Shown: positions 20,781 through 30,200, counted from the first letter of the stretch. The stretch is 64,000 nucleotides of DNA from Herbidospora solisilvae (GCF_009901565.1 NZ_WXEW01000002.1:62001-126000); one strand, 5' to 3'. Notes: a model not told the origin generated them from the sequence alone. A program made the numbers and translations.

Positions 20781-23468
20781 GTGAAGTCAGTCTTATCCAC
20801 CACCGGGAAGGTGTTGGCGGCGCTCGCGGTGTTCGCCGCCGCCGTGGTGCTCCCGAACATGGCGGGTGGGGTGGCCTCGGCGGCGACCCAGGCCACCTAC
20901 TACGTCGCCCCGGACGGCAACGACTCCAACCCGGGCACGATCGCGTCGCCGTTCAAGACCCTGCAGCGCGCCAGGGACGTCGTCCGCACGGTGAACGCCA
21001 GCATGACCGGCGACATCTACGTCTACCTGCGCGGCGGGACGTACCCGGTCACCAGCACCATCGACTTCACGCCGGCCGACTCCGGCACGAACGGCTTCCG
21101 GGTCATCTATGCCGCGTACCAGAACGAGACGCCGGTCCTCAGCGGCGGCGTCCAGGTGACCGGCTGGACGCAGCACAGCGGGAACATCTGGAAGGCCCCG
21201 CTGAACCGCAACAACAAGCTCCGCGCGCTCTACGTCAACGACAAGCGCGCGTTCATGGCCTCCAAGACCATCAGCTCCGGCGGATGCACCGGCACCTACA
21301 ACGTCACGGCCGGCCAGGCGTCATGGGCGTGGGAGTCGGGCTCGCAGTGCGCCGGGTCGCGGTACAGCCTGAACGACTTCCCCGCCGTCGCCGCCAACCA
21401 GGACGACATCGAGATCGAAACCGGCACGACCTGGACCACCGCCATCGTCGGCGTCCGCACGGTCACCTCCGACGGCTCGAACCGCATCGCGACGTTCCAG
21501 CAGCCGGGCGCGGCCATCGCGCAGGGCGCCTTCAACGGCAACGCGCAGGTCGGCGGCAGCCACAAGGTCATGAACGCCTACGAGTTCCTCGACCAGCCGA
21601 ACGAGTTCTTCTTCGACAAGACCACCAAGACGCTGTACTACTACAAGGCCGGCTCCGACAACATGGCGACCGCGAGCGTGGTCGCGCCGAACAACGTGAC
21701 GACCCTCATCAAGGTCGCCGGCACCTCCACGAGCGCCCGCGCCCGGAACATCACCTTCTCGGGCCTGACGGTGCAGCACTCCGACTGGAACCTGTTCAAC
21801 GTGGCCGGCTCGGTGCTCAAGCAGGCCCAGCAGGGCAACCTCGGCGCCCTCGCCTACGCGAAGCAGAACTTCCACGCCTACTACTACCGCAACGTCGACA
21901 CGGCGCCCGGCATGATCCAGATCGACAACGCCGACGGGCTGCTGCTGCAGAACAACCGCATCCAGCACACCGGCGTCGACGGCATCAGCATGGTCAACGA
22001 CGTGGTGAACACGCAGCTGATCGGCAACTACACCAACGACATCGCCGGATCGGCCGTCGTCGTCGGCCATCCCCAGCACGTCTACATCGGCGACCACACC
22101 TCGTCGAACCGCGAGAAGTACCCCGCCGCGGTCGAGGGCGCGCCCAAGAACATCGAGATCAAGAACAACTACCTCTACGACAGCGCGGTGCTGTTCTACG
22201 GGCACAGCCCCGTCTCGGCCTACTTCGCCGAAGGCCTGTCCGTCCAGCGCAACCGCATCGAGAAGGCCCCGTGGTCGGGCGTCACGCTCGGCTGGGGCTG
22301 GTGGAACTTCGACGGCTCGTCAGGCTCGATCGCGCCCAACCGGCCGACCACGACGGCGAAGAACAACACCATCAGCTACAACCACTTCATCGACACGGTG
22401 CAGCGCCTGAGCGACACGGCTCCCGTCTACACGCTGGGCAACCAGCCGGGCACCACGATCACCAACAACTACATGCAGGGCGTGCCGGCGGGTCACAAGT
22501 ACGGGCTCCACCCGGACGAGGGCTCGGGCAACATGGTCTTCCGCGACAACGTCCTGAGCGTCGACAAGAACATCACCTGGCTGATCAACTCCGACGACTT
22601 CGGCCGCAAGCACGACCTGAGCATCACCCAGACCTACGGGCCGATCAACAAGGTCTCCAACAAGAACCTGCCGAACAGCACGGTCCACGACATCATCGTG
22701 TCGTCCGACTACGTCTGGCCGGCCCCGGCCTACACCATCGCCGTGAACTCCGGGCTCGAAGACGCCTACCGCGGCATCATCCCGCAGAGCAACCTGTCCC
22801 TGCCCGACTACGTCCTGCCCGCCAGCACGTACACCGGCAGCGGCCAGACCTCGATCCCGATCCGCAGCACCGGCGACGCGTCCAAGAGCGTCTGGCTGGC
22901 CCCGGCGGGCACCACGACCTTCACCGCCGGTCCCACGATGACCAGGGCGGGCGGCACCGCGACGTCCATCGCCGTGCCGACCACCAACGGCGAATACCGT
23001 CTCTTCGTTGTGGACGCCCAGGGCAACCGCTCGGCGGCGTCGGCGTCGCTGGTCCGGCAGGGCAGCGGCGGAAGCAGCGGCGGCCAGCAGATCGTCGGCG
23101 CCCAGTCGAACCGCTGCCTCGACATCACCGGAGGCTCGGCCACCAACGGCGCCCAGGCCCAGCTGTGGGACTGCGGCACCGGCACCAACCAGCGGCTGAC
23201 GTACACCTCGGGCAAGCAGTTGCAGGTGTTCGGCAACAAGTGCCTGGACGCCTCGGGCCAGGGCACCACGAACGGCACCCAGGTGATCATCTGGGACTGC
23301 AACAACCAGACCAACCAGCAGTGGAACGTCAACTCCAACGGGACGATCACCGGCGTCCAGTCGGGGCTCTGCCTCGACGCCTTCGGCGGCGGCACCGCCA
23401 ACGGCACGAGGATCATCCTGTGGGCGTGCAACGGCGGCCCGAACCAGCAGTGGAGCCTGCGCAACTGA
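20781..23468 (+). CDS. secreted parallel beta-helix protein with ricin-type lectin (CBM13)
   Basis: 895 residues from GTG 20781, preceded by GAAAGGAAA. A Sec signal peptide (about 1-35, ending VASAA) is followed by YYVAPDGNDSNPGT and KTLQRARDVVR, the usual entry of pectate-lyase-like right-handed beta-helices; N-rich repeats (LLQNNRIQHTGVDGI, IEIKNNYLYDSA, TTAKNNTISYNHF) continue to about 650. After a Gly/Ser linker a ricin B lectin domain (about 770-895) has three SNRCLDITGG, NKCLDASGQ and SGLCLDAFGG repeats with closing QQW motifs. It probably binds and cleaves or debranches a plant or microbial polysaccharide outside the cell. The exact glycosidase or lyase family is not assigned. It is closed by tandem terminators. 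Confidence 0.85.
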   Translation: MKSVLSTTGKVLAALAVFAAAVVLPNMAGGVASAATQATYYVAPDGNDSNPGTIASPFKTLQRARDVVRTVNASMTGDIYVYLRGGTYPVTSTIDFTPADSGTNGFRVIYAAYQNETPVLSGGVQVTGWTQHSGNIWKAPLNRNNKLRALYVNDKRAFMASKTISSGGCTGTYNVTAGQASWAWESGSQCAGSRYSLNDFPAVAANQDDIEIETGTTWTTAIVGVRTVTSDGSNRIATFQQPGAAIAQGAFNGNAQVGGSHKVMNAYEFLDQPNEFFFDKTTKTLYYYKAGSDNMATASVVAPNNVTTLIKVAGTSTSARARNITFSGLTVQHSDWNLFNVAGSVLKQAQQGNLGALAYAKQNFHAYYYRNVDTAPGMIQIDNADGLLLQNNRIQHTGVDGISMVNDVVNTQLIGNYTNDIAGSAVVVGHPQHVYIGDHTSSNREKYPAAVEGAPKNIEIKNNYLYDSAVLFYGHSPVSAYFAEGLSVQRNRIEKAPWSGVTLGWGWWNFDGSSGSIAPNRPTTTAKNNTISYNHFIDTVQRLSDTAPVYTLGNQPGTTITNNYMQGVPAGHKYGLHPDEGSGNMVFRDNVLSVDKNITWLINSDDFGRKHDLSITQTYGPINKVSNKNLPNSTVHDIIVSSDYVWPAPAYTIAVNSGLEDAYRGIIPQSNLSLPDYVLPASTYTGSGQTSIPIRSTGDASKSVWLAPAGTTTFTAGPTMTRAGGTATSIAVPTTNGEYRLFVVDAQGNRSAASASLVRQGSGGSSGGQQIVGAQSNRCLDITGGSATNGAQAQLWDCGTGTNQRLTYTSGKQLQVFGNKCLDASGQGTTNGTQVIIWDCNNQTNQQWNVNSNGTITGVQSGLCLDAFGGGTANGTRIILWACNGGPNQQWSLRN

Positions 23469-23485
23469 GGTTGTCTCCAAGACCA

Positions 23486-23520
23486 GGCCGCGGACGGTCA
23501 CTCCCGGGCCGTCCGCGGCC
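23486..23520. terminator. terminator hairpin 1
   Basis: A 12-bp perfect stem (GGCCGCGGACGG and its complement) with an 11-nt loop, 18 bp after the beta-helix gene. Confidence 0.75.
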
Positions 23521-23530
23521 TGCCGCAGGA

Positions 23531-23563
23531 AAAAAGGGGGCTCCGGTCAGTCCGGAGCCCCTT
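23531..23563. terminator. terminator hairpin 2, bidirectional
   Basis: GGGGCTCCGG pairs with CCGGAGCCCC, flanked by an A-run on the left and CTTTG on the right, so it can act in both directions between the convergent genes. Confidence 0.75.
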
Positions 23564-23590
23564 TGTCCTGCTGTCTAAACCGGCGTCACG

Positions 23591-26500
23591 TCAGGAGACC
23601 GGCTCGATCCAGACGTTGCGGAAACGGGGGTTCTCGCCCGCGTCGCCGTGGTCCTGGAGGCGGATGCCGCCCAGGGCCGCGCTTTCGGCGATGTGGTCGC
23701 CCGTGCCGCCGTCGACGGCCACGTCGTCGTGCACGACCTGGCCGTTCCAGACGACCGTCACCCGGGCGTTGTCGACCTTCGCGCCCGTGCTGGTGTAGCG
23801 GGCGGCGCGGAAGGTGATGTCGTACGTCTGCCACGTCCCCGGAGCGGTGGCCATGTTGCTGGAGGCCGCGCGCTTGTTGTAGATCGAGCCCGCGCCGTTG
23901 ATGAGCGGCGCGGGGTCACCCGAGGACTCCAGGACCTGGACCTCGTAGCGTTCCTGGAGGAAGACGCCGCTGTTGCCGCGCTGCTGACCGGTCACGTTCG
24001 GCGGGTAGTCCGGCACCAGCCACTCGACGTGCAGCTTGAAGTCGCCGTAGATCTGCCGGGTGCGGATGTCGCCGCCGAGCGACTCCACCGAACCGTTGGC
24101 GATCGGCCACGTGGCCTGGCCGCCGGCCCGCTTCTCGAACGCCGCCAGGCTGGAGCCGTCGAACAGCGTGATGCGCTCGGCCCGCGACACGGTGAGGTGG
24201 TCGAGGTTGACGTTCCCGCCGTCGCCGGAGTCGAACTTGTACGTGATCTGGTTGGTGCCCCGCACCAGGTTCAGCGGCTCGGTCTGGACGGCCCAGCTGT
24301 TCCAGCCGCCCGAGGAGGCCAGGCGCGTCTGCCGGACCTTCTCGCCGTTGACGTACACGCTCAGCGACCTGGTGGTGTCGGCCGCGTAGCGGAGGCCGAC
24401 GTTGTGGGGGCCGGTCGTGTCGGACCACACGGAGAACGACGTGCTCGCGCCCTGGTTCCAGTAGCCGTCGACGAAGCCCTTGTAGGTGTAGCCGGGGTGG
24501 TCCTTGTTGGCCTTCGCGCCGCCGGCCAGCGTGGCGTTCTCGGCCTCGAACACGCGCTGCGCGGCCACGGTGATGTGGTCGAGGTTGACGTGGCCGGTGT
24601 CGCCGGCGTCCACCTTGTACGTGATGAGGTTGACGCCCTCGTTGAGGGTCAGCGGTTCGACCCGGGTGGCCCACTGCTCCCACGTGACCGTGCTGGGCAG
24701 CGGAACCTGCCTGATCTTGGTCCCGTTGACGTACACGCTCACGGACTTGTTGCCGGGCGCCGGGTTCGGGCCGTTGGAGTAGCGCAGGCCGACGTGGTAG
24801 GTGCCGTCGCGGGGGACGGTCACGGCGAACTGCGTGGCCGCGCCCTGGTTGCCGTACCCGGCGACGAAGCCGCTGCCCGTGTAGCTCAGGTGGTCGGTGG
24901 CCAGGCCCGCGCCGCCGCTGTGCGAGGCGCTCTCGGCCTCGTACACGGTGTCGCTCTCCAGGCCGTCGACCAGCGTGTTCAGCGTGTACCAGGCCTCGGT
25001 GCTCCACAGCGGCCGACCCGACGCCGAGGCGAACGGGCGCGGCGAGCGCAGGTGCACCACGCGGTCGGCCTTGAGGCCCGCGATCTTCAGCGTGACCTTC
25101 TTCTTGTCGGCGGACAGGTCGGCCGAGGTGACGGTCAGCGGCTCCTCGTCGACCTTGGGGCCGCCGTAGGTGGAGGACGCGGCGTAGCGCCACTGGGTGA
25201 TCTGGTACTTGGACGCCAGCGACGCGGCGGTCTCGTCCGAGAGCGGCTGCGTGTACTCGACCTCGAAGCCGCCCGCGATCGCGCGCATGCGCAGCATCTC
25301 GAAGGCGGTGTCCTCACCGGGGGTCAGCTTCTGCAGGCCGTAGTTGAGCTTGCCCGCCTGGCCCCAGTTGCCGCCGGCGCCCAGGCCGCCGGCGTAGACC
25401 GCGCCGTCGGGCCCGAGGCTGATCCGGTTGACGCCCGCTTCGAGGCCCTGGGTGAGGCGGAAGACCGCGCCCTGGTACTCGCCGTTGACCTTCTCCAGGT
25501 AGCCGCGCTGGATGCCGCCGTACGTGACGTCGCCGAACAGCATCTGCCCGGCGAACCGGCCCTCCTTCACCAGCAGCGGCGTGCTGGGGGAGTTGGCGAT
25601 CTCGTTGTGCGGCAGCCACAGCACCGGCTTGGTGACGACGTTGTCGTCGAACCGGCCGTCGGGGTTGGTGTAGTGGTTGAAGAACCGGCCCGGCTTGACG
25701 TGCACGAGCTTCGAGGCGGGCAACCAGCCGCCCTGGTTGTCCATGACGAACAGGTCGTCGTTGGGACCCCACGCGAGCCCGTTCGGGGTACGCAGGCCTC
25801 CGGCGATGTACTCGACCGCGCCGGTGTCCTTGTTGACCTTGATGGTGGTGCCCCGGTCGGACGCGGGCTGCGGGTCGGTGGTCGCGCCGCCGTAGTTGAT
25901 GGCGACCGACAGGTTCAGGTAGAAGTGCCCGTCCCGGTAGAGCATGCCGAACGCGAACTCGTGGAAGTTGCCGCCGAACGGCCAGGTCGCCACGGTCCTG
26001 AGGTTGTCGGCGACGTCGTCGCCGTTGGTGTCGTTCAGCTCGACCAGCCGGGACTTCTCCGACACGTAGAGCTTGCCGTCCACGTACTTGATGCCCATGG
26101 GCTCCTGCAGCCCACTGGCGATCTTCTTCGTGGTCACCTGCGCGGCCGAGGTCGCGCCGGTGACGTTGTCGAGCAGGTAGACCTCGCCGAGCTTGTTGTC
26201 CGTCCCGCCCCAGGTGGTGATCGCCAGCCGGTCGTCGGGCAGCCAGTCCATGCCGGTCACTTGCGGCTGGAACCCACTGGGCCGCAGGTCGGTGAGGGTG
26301 AAGTCGGGGTGGACGGAGGTCAGCGGCAGCCCGTCGCCGGGGGAGTCGGCACCGCTCTCGCACTCCTTGCGCCCCGGGCCGGTGACGCGGACGACGTCGG
26401 CGTCGGTGCTCAGCACCGAGTTGGGCACGAGGGTGAACTGCGCGGAACCCGGGGGCCGCCACTCCAGCTTGAGCTGCTGCCCGTACAGGTGCTCGAAGTG

Positions 26501-26932
26501 GTCGATGCGCAGCGCGTGGTAGCCGGTGGTCAGGTTGATCGCGCCGTCGACGGCGATCGCCCCGTGCCGCCCGTCGTTGGTGATCACGACGGTGTCGTCG
26601 ATGCGCAGCCGGGAGCCGTCGTCGCTGGTGAGCCGGAACTCGTACGCGCCGGCGGTGGCGATGGAGATGTTGCCGACGACCTCGGTGACGAACATGTCGG
26701 TCAGCCCGAAGTCGGCGTCGGACGTCCAGTCGATCGTGGGCATCAGCTTGTCCACGTTGGGCGTCTGACCGGGCTTGAGCGTGCAGAGCTTGGACAGCTC
26801 GACCTGGACGTCATAGGTGCGCAGGGTGACGCCCGGCTCCTGCGGCGGCACCGCCGCCCGCGCTTGCGCGGGCACGACGAGGCACGAGAGCGCAGTGAGC
26901 ACTGAGGCGGATAACAGGGGTATTTTCCGCAT
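23591..26932 (-). CDS. secreted PA14 / sugar-dehydrogenase-like propeller / CBM / DUF1080 multidomain protein
   Basis: 1113 residues from ATG 26932 (MRKIPLLSAS signal peptide; an ATG 12 nt upstream is also in frame). Order of domains: PA14-like about 40-185 (FRLTSDDGSRLRIDD, GYHALRIDHFEHLYG); glucose/sorbosone-dehydrogenase-like beta-propeller about 205-540 (MDWLPDDRLAITTWGG, GLRTPNGLAWGPNDDLFVMDNQG); a linker; two related CBM6/35-like modules about 680-800 and 805-925, each beginning with YEAESA or FEAENATLAGGA and ending in NLDHITV or NLDHLTV; and a DUF1080 (3-keto-disaccharide hydrolase/LamG-like) domain about 935-1113. It likely degrades an exotic glycan outside the cell. Combining propeller and DUF1080 with PA14 and duplicated CBMs in one chain is notable. 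Confidence 0.82.
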   Translation of the reverse strand: MRKIPLLSASVLTALSCLVVPAQARAAVPPQEPGVTLRTYDVQVELSKLCTLKPGQTPNVDKLMPTIDWTSDADFGLTDMFVTEVVGNISIATAGAYEFRLTSDDGSRLRIDDTVVITNDGRHGAIAVDGAINLTTGYHALRIDHFEHLYGQQLKLEWRPPGSAQFTLVPNSVLSTDADVVRVTGPGRKECESGADSPGDGLPLTSVHPDFTLTDLRPSGFQPQVTGMDWLPDDRLAITTWGGTDNKLGEVYLLDNVTGATSAAQVTTKKIASGLQEPMGIKYVDGKLYVSEKSRLVELNDTNGDDVADNLRTVATWPFGGNFHEFAFGMLYRDGHFYLNLSVAINYGGATTDPQPASDRGTTIKVNKDTGAVEYIAGGLRTPNGLAWGPNDDLFVMDNQGGWLPASKLVHVKPGRFFNHYTNPDGRFDDNVVTKPVLWLPHNEIANSPSTPLLVKEGRFAGQMLFGDVTYGGIQRGYLEKVNGEYQGAVFRLTQGLEAGVNRISLGPDGAVYAGGLGAGGNWGQAGKLNYGLQKLTPGEDTAFEMLRMRAIAGGFEVEYTQPLSDETAASLASKYQITQWRYAASSTYGGPKVDEEPLTVTSADLSADKKKVTLKIAGLKADRVVHLRSPRPFASASGRPLWSTEAWYTLNTLVDGLESDTVYEAESASHSGGAGLATDHLSYTGSGFVAGYGNQGAATQFAVTVPRDGTYHVGLRYSNGPNPAPGNKSVSVYVNGTKIRQVPLPSTVTWEQWATRVEPLTLNEGVNLITYKVDAGDTGHVNLDHITVAAQRVFEAENATLAGGAKANKDHPGYTYKGFVDGYWNQGASTSFSVWSDTTGPHNVGLRYAADTTRSLSVYVNGEKVRQTRLASSGGWNSWAVQTEPLNLVRGTNQITYKFDSGDGGNVNLDHLTVSRAERITLFDGSSLAAFEKRAGGQATWPIANGSVESLGGDIRTRQIYGDFKLHVEWLVPDYPPNVTGQQRGNSGVFLQERYEVQVLESSGDPAPLINGAGSIYNKRAASSNMATAPGTWQTYDITFRAARYTSTGAKVDNARVTVVWNGQVVHDDVAVDGGTGDHIAESAALGGIRLQDHGDAGENPRFRNVWIEPVS

Positions 26933-27096
26933 GGCCAGTCCCATCTCGGTGAGGGAGCCGCGGTCAGGGCGGCGCAGGGGGGTTACGGCACCGCCGATAT
27001 GGCCGGCGTGACGGCGGATGCCGGTTGCTGTAACACGGGCGTATTAATGCTGCTCTGCGCCGTAATATAGAGCGTGTTCGTCGGCTTGCCCATAGT

Positions 27097-27118
27097 CTTT
27101 TGCCGGAATCGGCAAAAG
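27097..27118. promoter_or_regulatory. perfect inverted repeat, operator candidate
   Basis: CTTTTGCCG, four bases, then CGGCAAAAG: a perfect 9-bp inverted repeat in the AT-rich gap between the divergent multidomain CAZyme-like gene and the small gene at 27217. Size and symmetry fit a LacI, ROK or similar sugar-responsive repressor site. No T-run follows, so a terminator is less likely. Confidence 0.65.
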
Positions 27119-27216
27119 TTGTGACCTCTTCGACAGAAGGCGTCGGGGGGGCGGCCGGTCGATGGAGCAGCCCCCTACTCATGCGCCGACACCGGTGTTC
27201 CCGCCAGTCTCGGTGC

Positions 27217-27555
27217 ATGCCACAGCACATCCGCAAGTACTGGGGACCCCTCAAGGGACGGGTTCCGCTCAACTTCAACTGGGGTGCGATCAACGTCAAC
27301 TCGATCGTGCACGTCGCCGCCAGCGAGTACATCCCCGAGTCCGACCCCGACGCCCACGGCGGCTTCGCCGACGCCAACCACCAGCGCTTCATCGGCTCCG
27401 CCAACGTGACGGTCTCCAACATCGCCCCCCACGGCCCGCCGTGGGACGCCAACCAGGGCGTGACCTTCGTGGTCAACGTCGACTGGCCCCACCCGATCCC
27501 CATCGTCACCGACATCACCGTCTTCGACGAGGGCCCGATCGAGATCCAGAACTAG
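27217..27555 (+). CDS. small conserved-looking protein of unknown function
   Basis: 112 residues from ATG 27217 (MPQHIRKYWGPLKGR); the frame is open upstream but the upstream codons overlap the operator palindrome. No signal peptide, membrane segment or recognised domain. It is rich in Asn, Pro and aromatic residues, with alternating beta-like strands (SANVTVSNIAPHGPPW, VTFVVNVDWPHPIPIVTDITVF), suggesting a small all-beta fold. GC3 is high, supporting coding. It ends 5 bp before the stop of the convergent epoxide hydrolase gene. Confidence 0.6.
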   Translation: MPQHIRKYWGPLKGRVPLNFNWGAINVNSIVHVAASEYIPESDPDAHGGFADANHQRFIGSANVTVSNIAPHGPPWDANQGVTFVVNVDWPHPIPIVTDITVFDEGPIEIQN

Positions 27556-27560
27556 CCCGT

Positions 27561-28664
27561 TCACAGGCTCCGGAAGAAGTCCCGAAGATCCTTTACGAGC
27601 ACCTCCGGCGCCAGGTGCGCGGCGTAGTGGCCGGCGGGCTCCTCGTAGGCGTGCCACGACCGGATGTCCGTGTGGTCGCGCTCGGCGAAGGTGCGCATCG
27701 ACACGAAGTCGCCCTTGAACATCGCCAGCCCGATCGGCGCCGTGGTCGGCCCGGCCGGCGCCTCGGCCCTGGCATCCTCGTAGTAGAAGCGGGTGGCCGA
27801 GGTCGCGGTGCCGGTCAGCCAGTAGAGCATGACGTTGGTGAGGACGAAGTCACGGTCGAGGCCCTCGCCCATGAGCTGGGCATGCCAGCCGAGCAGCCCG
27901 GCGGGGGAGTCGGTGATGGCGTACGAGAGGGTCTGCGGCTGCTGCGAGTGCAGGGTGTTGAACGACATCTTGTTGTCGCGGAACCAGGAGAGGACCTTGA
28001 GCGCCTCCTGGTCCTCCGGCGTGATCTTCGCGAACTCGGCGGGATCGCCGGACGGAAACGAGTAGATCTGCGTGACGTGCACGCCGACGACGTGCTCGGG
28101 ATCGACCCGCCCCTGCTCGGGCGCGACGAGCGACCCGGCGTCGTTGCCCCCGGTGCCGTAGCGCTCATAGCCCAGCCGCCGCATCAGCTCGGCCCACGCC
28201 CTGGCCGTACGGAACCGGTTCCACCCCCGCTCCCGGGTGGGCCCGGAGAACCCGAACCCGGGCAACGAGGGCATGACCAGGTGAAAGGCCTGCTCCCCGG
28301 CCGGTGGCTCGGTGAGCGGCCCGATCACGTCGAGGAACTCCACGACGGACCCGGGCCACCCGTGGGTCAGCAGCAGCGGCAGCGCGTCCTGGCGTGCGGA
28401 GCGGACGTGTAAGAAGTGCACGTTCTGCCCGTCGATCTCGGTCGTGAACTGCGGATGGGCGTTGAGCCTCGCCTCCCAGGCGCGCCAGTCGTAGGCGTTT
28501 CGCCAGTACTCGGCCAGCTCCTTCACGTAGGCCACCGGCACCCCGTAATCCCACCCCGTGTCGGGGATCTGGTCCGGCCACCGGGTGCGGTCGAGCCGGT
28601 CGCGGAGATCGTCGAGGACGGCCTGAGGGATGTCGATCCGGAAGGGGGTGATCTCTTCGCTCAT
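27561..28664 (-). CDS. epoxide hydrolase (EHN-type alpha/beta-hydrolase)
   Basis: 367 residues. N-terminal epoxide-hydrolase domain ([38 protein letters not shown]), oxyanion-hole HGWPGS, nucleophile Asp in [18 protein letters not shown], and the catalytic His in [11 protein letters not shown]. Cytosolic. It opens epoxides to diols, or the fold may serve another hydrolytic role. The IS element at 28725 is inserted only 60 bp upstream of the ATG, so its native promoter may have been displaced. Confidence 0.86.
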   Translation of the reverse strand: MSEEITPFRIDIPQAVLDDLRDRLDRTRWPDQIPDTGWDYGVPVAYVKELAEYWRNAYDWRAWEARLNAHPQFTTEIDGQNVHFLHVRSARQDALPLLLTHGWPGSVVEFLDVIGPLTEPPAGEQAFHLVMPSLPGFGFSGPTRERGWNRFRTARAWAELMRRLGYERYGTGGNDAGSLVAPEQGRVDPEHVVGVHVTQIYSFPSGDPAEFAKITPEDQEALKVLSWFRDNKMSFNTLHSQQPQTLSYAITDSPAGLLGWHAQLMGEGLDRDFVLTNVMLYWLTGTATSATRFYYEDARAEAPAGPTTAPIGLAMFKGDFVSMRTFAERDHTDIRSWHAYEEPAGHYAAHLAPEVLVKDLRDFFRSL

Positions 28665-28724
28665 GACCGCAACGCTACGGGGCCTTGCGGGGTGGCGTCC
28701 CTGCTGGAAACCTCGGCGCGCTTA

Positions 28725-29479
28725 GACCGTGACTCATTTGGGTTGTGGTTGTTGGATCGTTCGTGGATGCGTTCTTTAAGCGGCTGGTGCCCGACGACCT
28801 GTGGGAGCTGTTTCATCGTGTGGTTCCGCCGGTGCCGGCCCGTCCGCAAGGTGGCGGGCGGCGGCGGGTGGAGGATCGGGTGATCCTGGCGGCGATCGTG
28901 TATGTGGCCATGACCGGCTGCGCCTGGCGGCAGCTTCCGCCCGTTGTCGGCGCCTCCTGGCAGAGGGTGCACCGCCGTTTCGCCGGATGGAGCGGCGCAT
29001 GGGTGTGGGCCAAGCTGTATCGGGTCCTGCTGGATGAGCTCGGCGCCTGCGGTGAACTGGACTGGTCGCGGTGCGCGATCGACTCCGTCAGCGTGCGAGC
29101 GGTCAAAGGGGGGAGCTGACCGGTCCGGATCCTGTCGATCGCGGCAAGAACGGGTCGGAGATCCACCTCGTCACCGAACGGACCGGTCTGCCGATCTCTG
29201 TCGCGATCAGCGCCGCACGGCGACAAGGGCTATGACTACTCCCGCGTGAGGGCATTCCTGCGCGGGTGTGGCATCGTCCCGCGCATCGCCCGGCGCGGGA
29301 TCGAGTCCAGTCAGCGGCTGGGCCGCCACTGCTGGGTGGTGGAGCGGACCGTCTCCTGGCTGGCCGGGTGCCGGCGATTACACCGCCACTACGAACGCCG
29401 CGCCGACCACTTCGCCTTCTTCGTCGCCATCGCCGCAGCCCTCATCTGCTATCGCCGCCTCACCAAATGAGTCACCGTC
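28725..29479 (+). mobile_element. IS5-family (IS427-like) insertion sequence with internal deletion
   Basis: The 755-bp element has 17-bp terminal inverted repeats, GACCGTGACTCATTTGG at 28725-28741 and its complement with one mismatch at 29463-29479. A TTA target duplication flanks it on both sides (28722-28724 and 29480-29482), matching the TNA duplication of the IS427 group. Relatives are about 100 bp longer; the missing part lies inside the transposase. The neat duplication shows it arrived by transposition, not recombination. Confidence 0.88.
28745..29470 (+). pseudogene. IS5-family transposase, frameshifted and internally deleted
   Basis: Frame 1 (28745-29119) gives the N-terminal half: FFKRLVPDDLWELF, VAMTGCAWRQLPP, and the first catalytic Asp in CAIDSVSVRAVKGG. 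A run AAAGGGGGG then precedes a stop; the middle continues in another frame (TGPDPVDRGKNGSEIHLVTERTGLPISVAISAA), a shift that can be programmed in this IS group. A deletion of roughly 30 codons then joins ISAA directly to HGDKGYDYSRVR, out of frame. The last part (RGIESSQRLGRHCWVVERTVSWL, ending ICYRRLTK) carries the catalytic Glu. The deletion makes the copy non-autonomous. Confidence 0.85.
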
Positions 29480-29511
29480 TTACTGGACCCGCGCCCTACA
29501 TCGAGCGCTGC

Positions 29512-29531
29512 CGCCCTGCCCTGACAGGGCG
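29512..29531. terminator. small hairpin at the 3' end of the 29534 gene
   Basis: CGCCCTG and CAGGGCG form a 7-bp stem with a 6-nt loop just past the stop of the minus-strand gene at 29534. Confidence 0.4.
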
Positions 29532-29533
29532 CA

Positions 29534-30112
29534 TCACCCGGGTTCCGGCCAGGTCCCGTCGGGGATGCGATACATGGTGCGGGTGGATGTGAACCACTCC
29601 TGATCGAGAAAACGTCCCGTGATCCGGCCCGCCATGCACAACATGAGGTGCAGGTTCCGTCGGTCGTCCTCGCCGAGTTCCAGCCCGTCGGCATAGGCCA
29701 GGTAATCAGGGAGATCCATGTTTCCCTCCTCGTCCGGCGGCCCGGCGTAGCCGAGTTGCCGGCCGTCGTAGTAGAGATACAGCCCCTCAAGGAGGTAGCG
29801 GTCGTCGTCGTACCGAACCTGGAAGACCCGCCGCTTCCCCAGGTTGCGGATGGCGGGGTGATAGGGATAGAGGCCGAAGGCGAGGAGGTGTGTCCAGCCC
29901 GGCGCGTGCGGGCCGAGCCAGACCGTGTCCGCCGGTCGTCCCTGGTAGAGGTCGATCAGTGTGCCGAGATCACACTCCTGCCGCGTCTTCTCGTCCACCC
30001 GGAGAAGTCTCGCCACCTTCTCCTGGTCGTCGCTTTCGACCCAGAGCCCATGGAAGTAGTAGCTCAGGTCATACTCGACGAGCAGATCCCACTGGTCGTG
30101 CACGGGAAGCAT
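29534..30112 (-). CDS. immunity-like orphan protein between two IS copies
   Basis: 192 residues from ATG 30112, with AAGGCGG as ribosome site; the open frame further upstream is only antisense of the IS fragment. Acidic, cytosolic, aromatic-rich (DLSYYFHGLWVES, GLYPYHPAIRN, GLYLYYDGRQLGY), no membrane segment and no domain I can name. Size, acidity and location next to mobile DNA resemble immunity proteins of polymorphic toxin systems, but no toxin gene is adjacent. A short direct repeat (ACCCGACACAAG, twice) precedes the ribosome site. Confidence 0.65.
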   Translation of the reverse strand: MLPVHDQWDLLVEYDLSYYFHGLWVESDDQEKVARLLRVDEKTRQECDLGTLIDLYQGRPADTVWLGPHAPGWTHLLAFGLYPYHPAIRNLGKRRVFQVRYDDDRYLLEGLYLYYDGRQLGYAGPPDEEGNMDLPDYLAYADGLELGEDDRRNLHLMLCMAGRITGRFLDQEWFTSTRTMYRIPDGTWPEPG

Positions 30113-30200
30113 GATGCCGCCTTGTGTCGGGTTGTGAACTTGTGTCGGGTCGTGAAGGGGTTGCCGGGCGGTGACCCGGCAACCCCGCTCAGACGAGTGT

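Noticed and set aside
23648-26905. A 1085-codon plus-strand frame opposite the multidomain secreted protein
   Set aside because: Compositionally biased shadow; the minus strand has signal peptide, PA14, propeller and DUF1080 motifs.
27100-27216. N-terminal extension of the small gene at 27217 from a TTG at 27100
   Set aside because: The extension would be encoded by the operator palindrome and lacks a ribosome site.
28745-29470. IS element as an active transposon using a programmed frameshift
   Set aside because: The AAAGGGGGG run could be a slippery site, but the additional internal deletion puts the C-terminal part out of frame and removes conserved residues.
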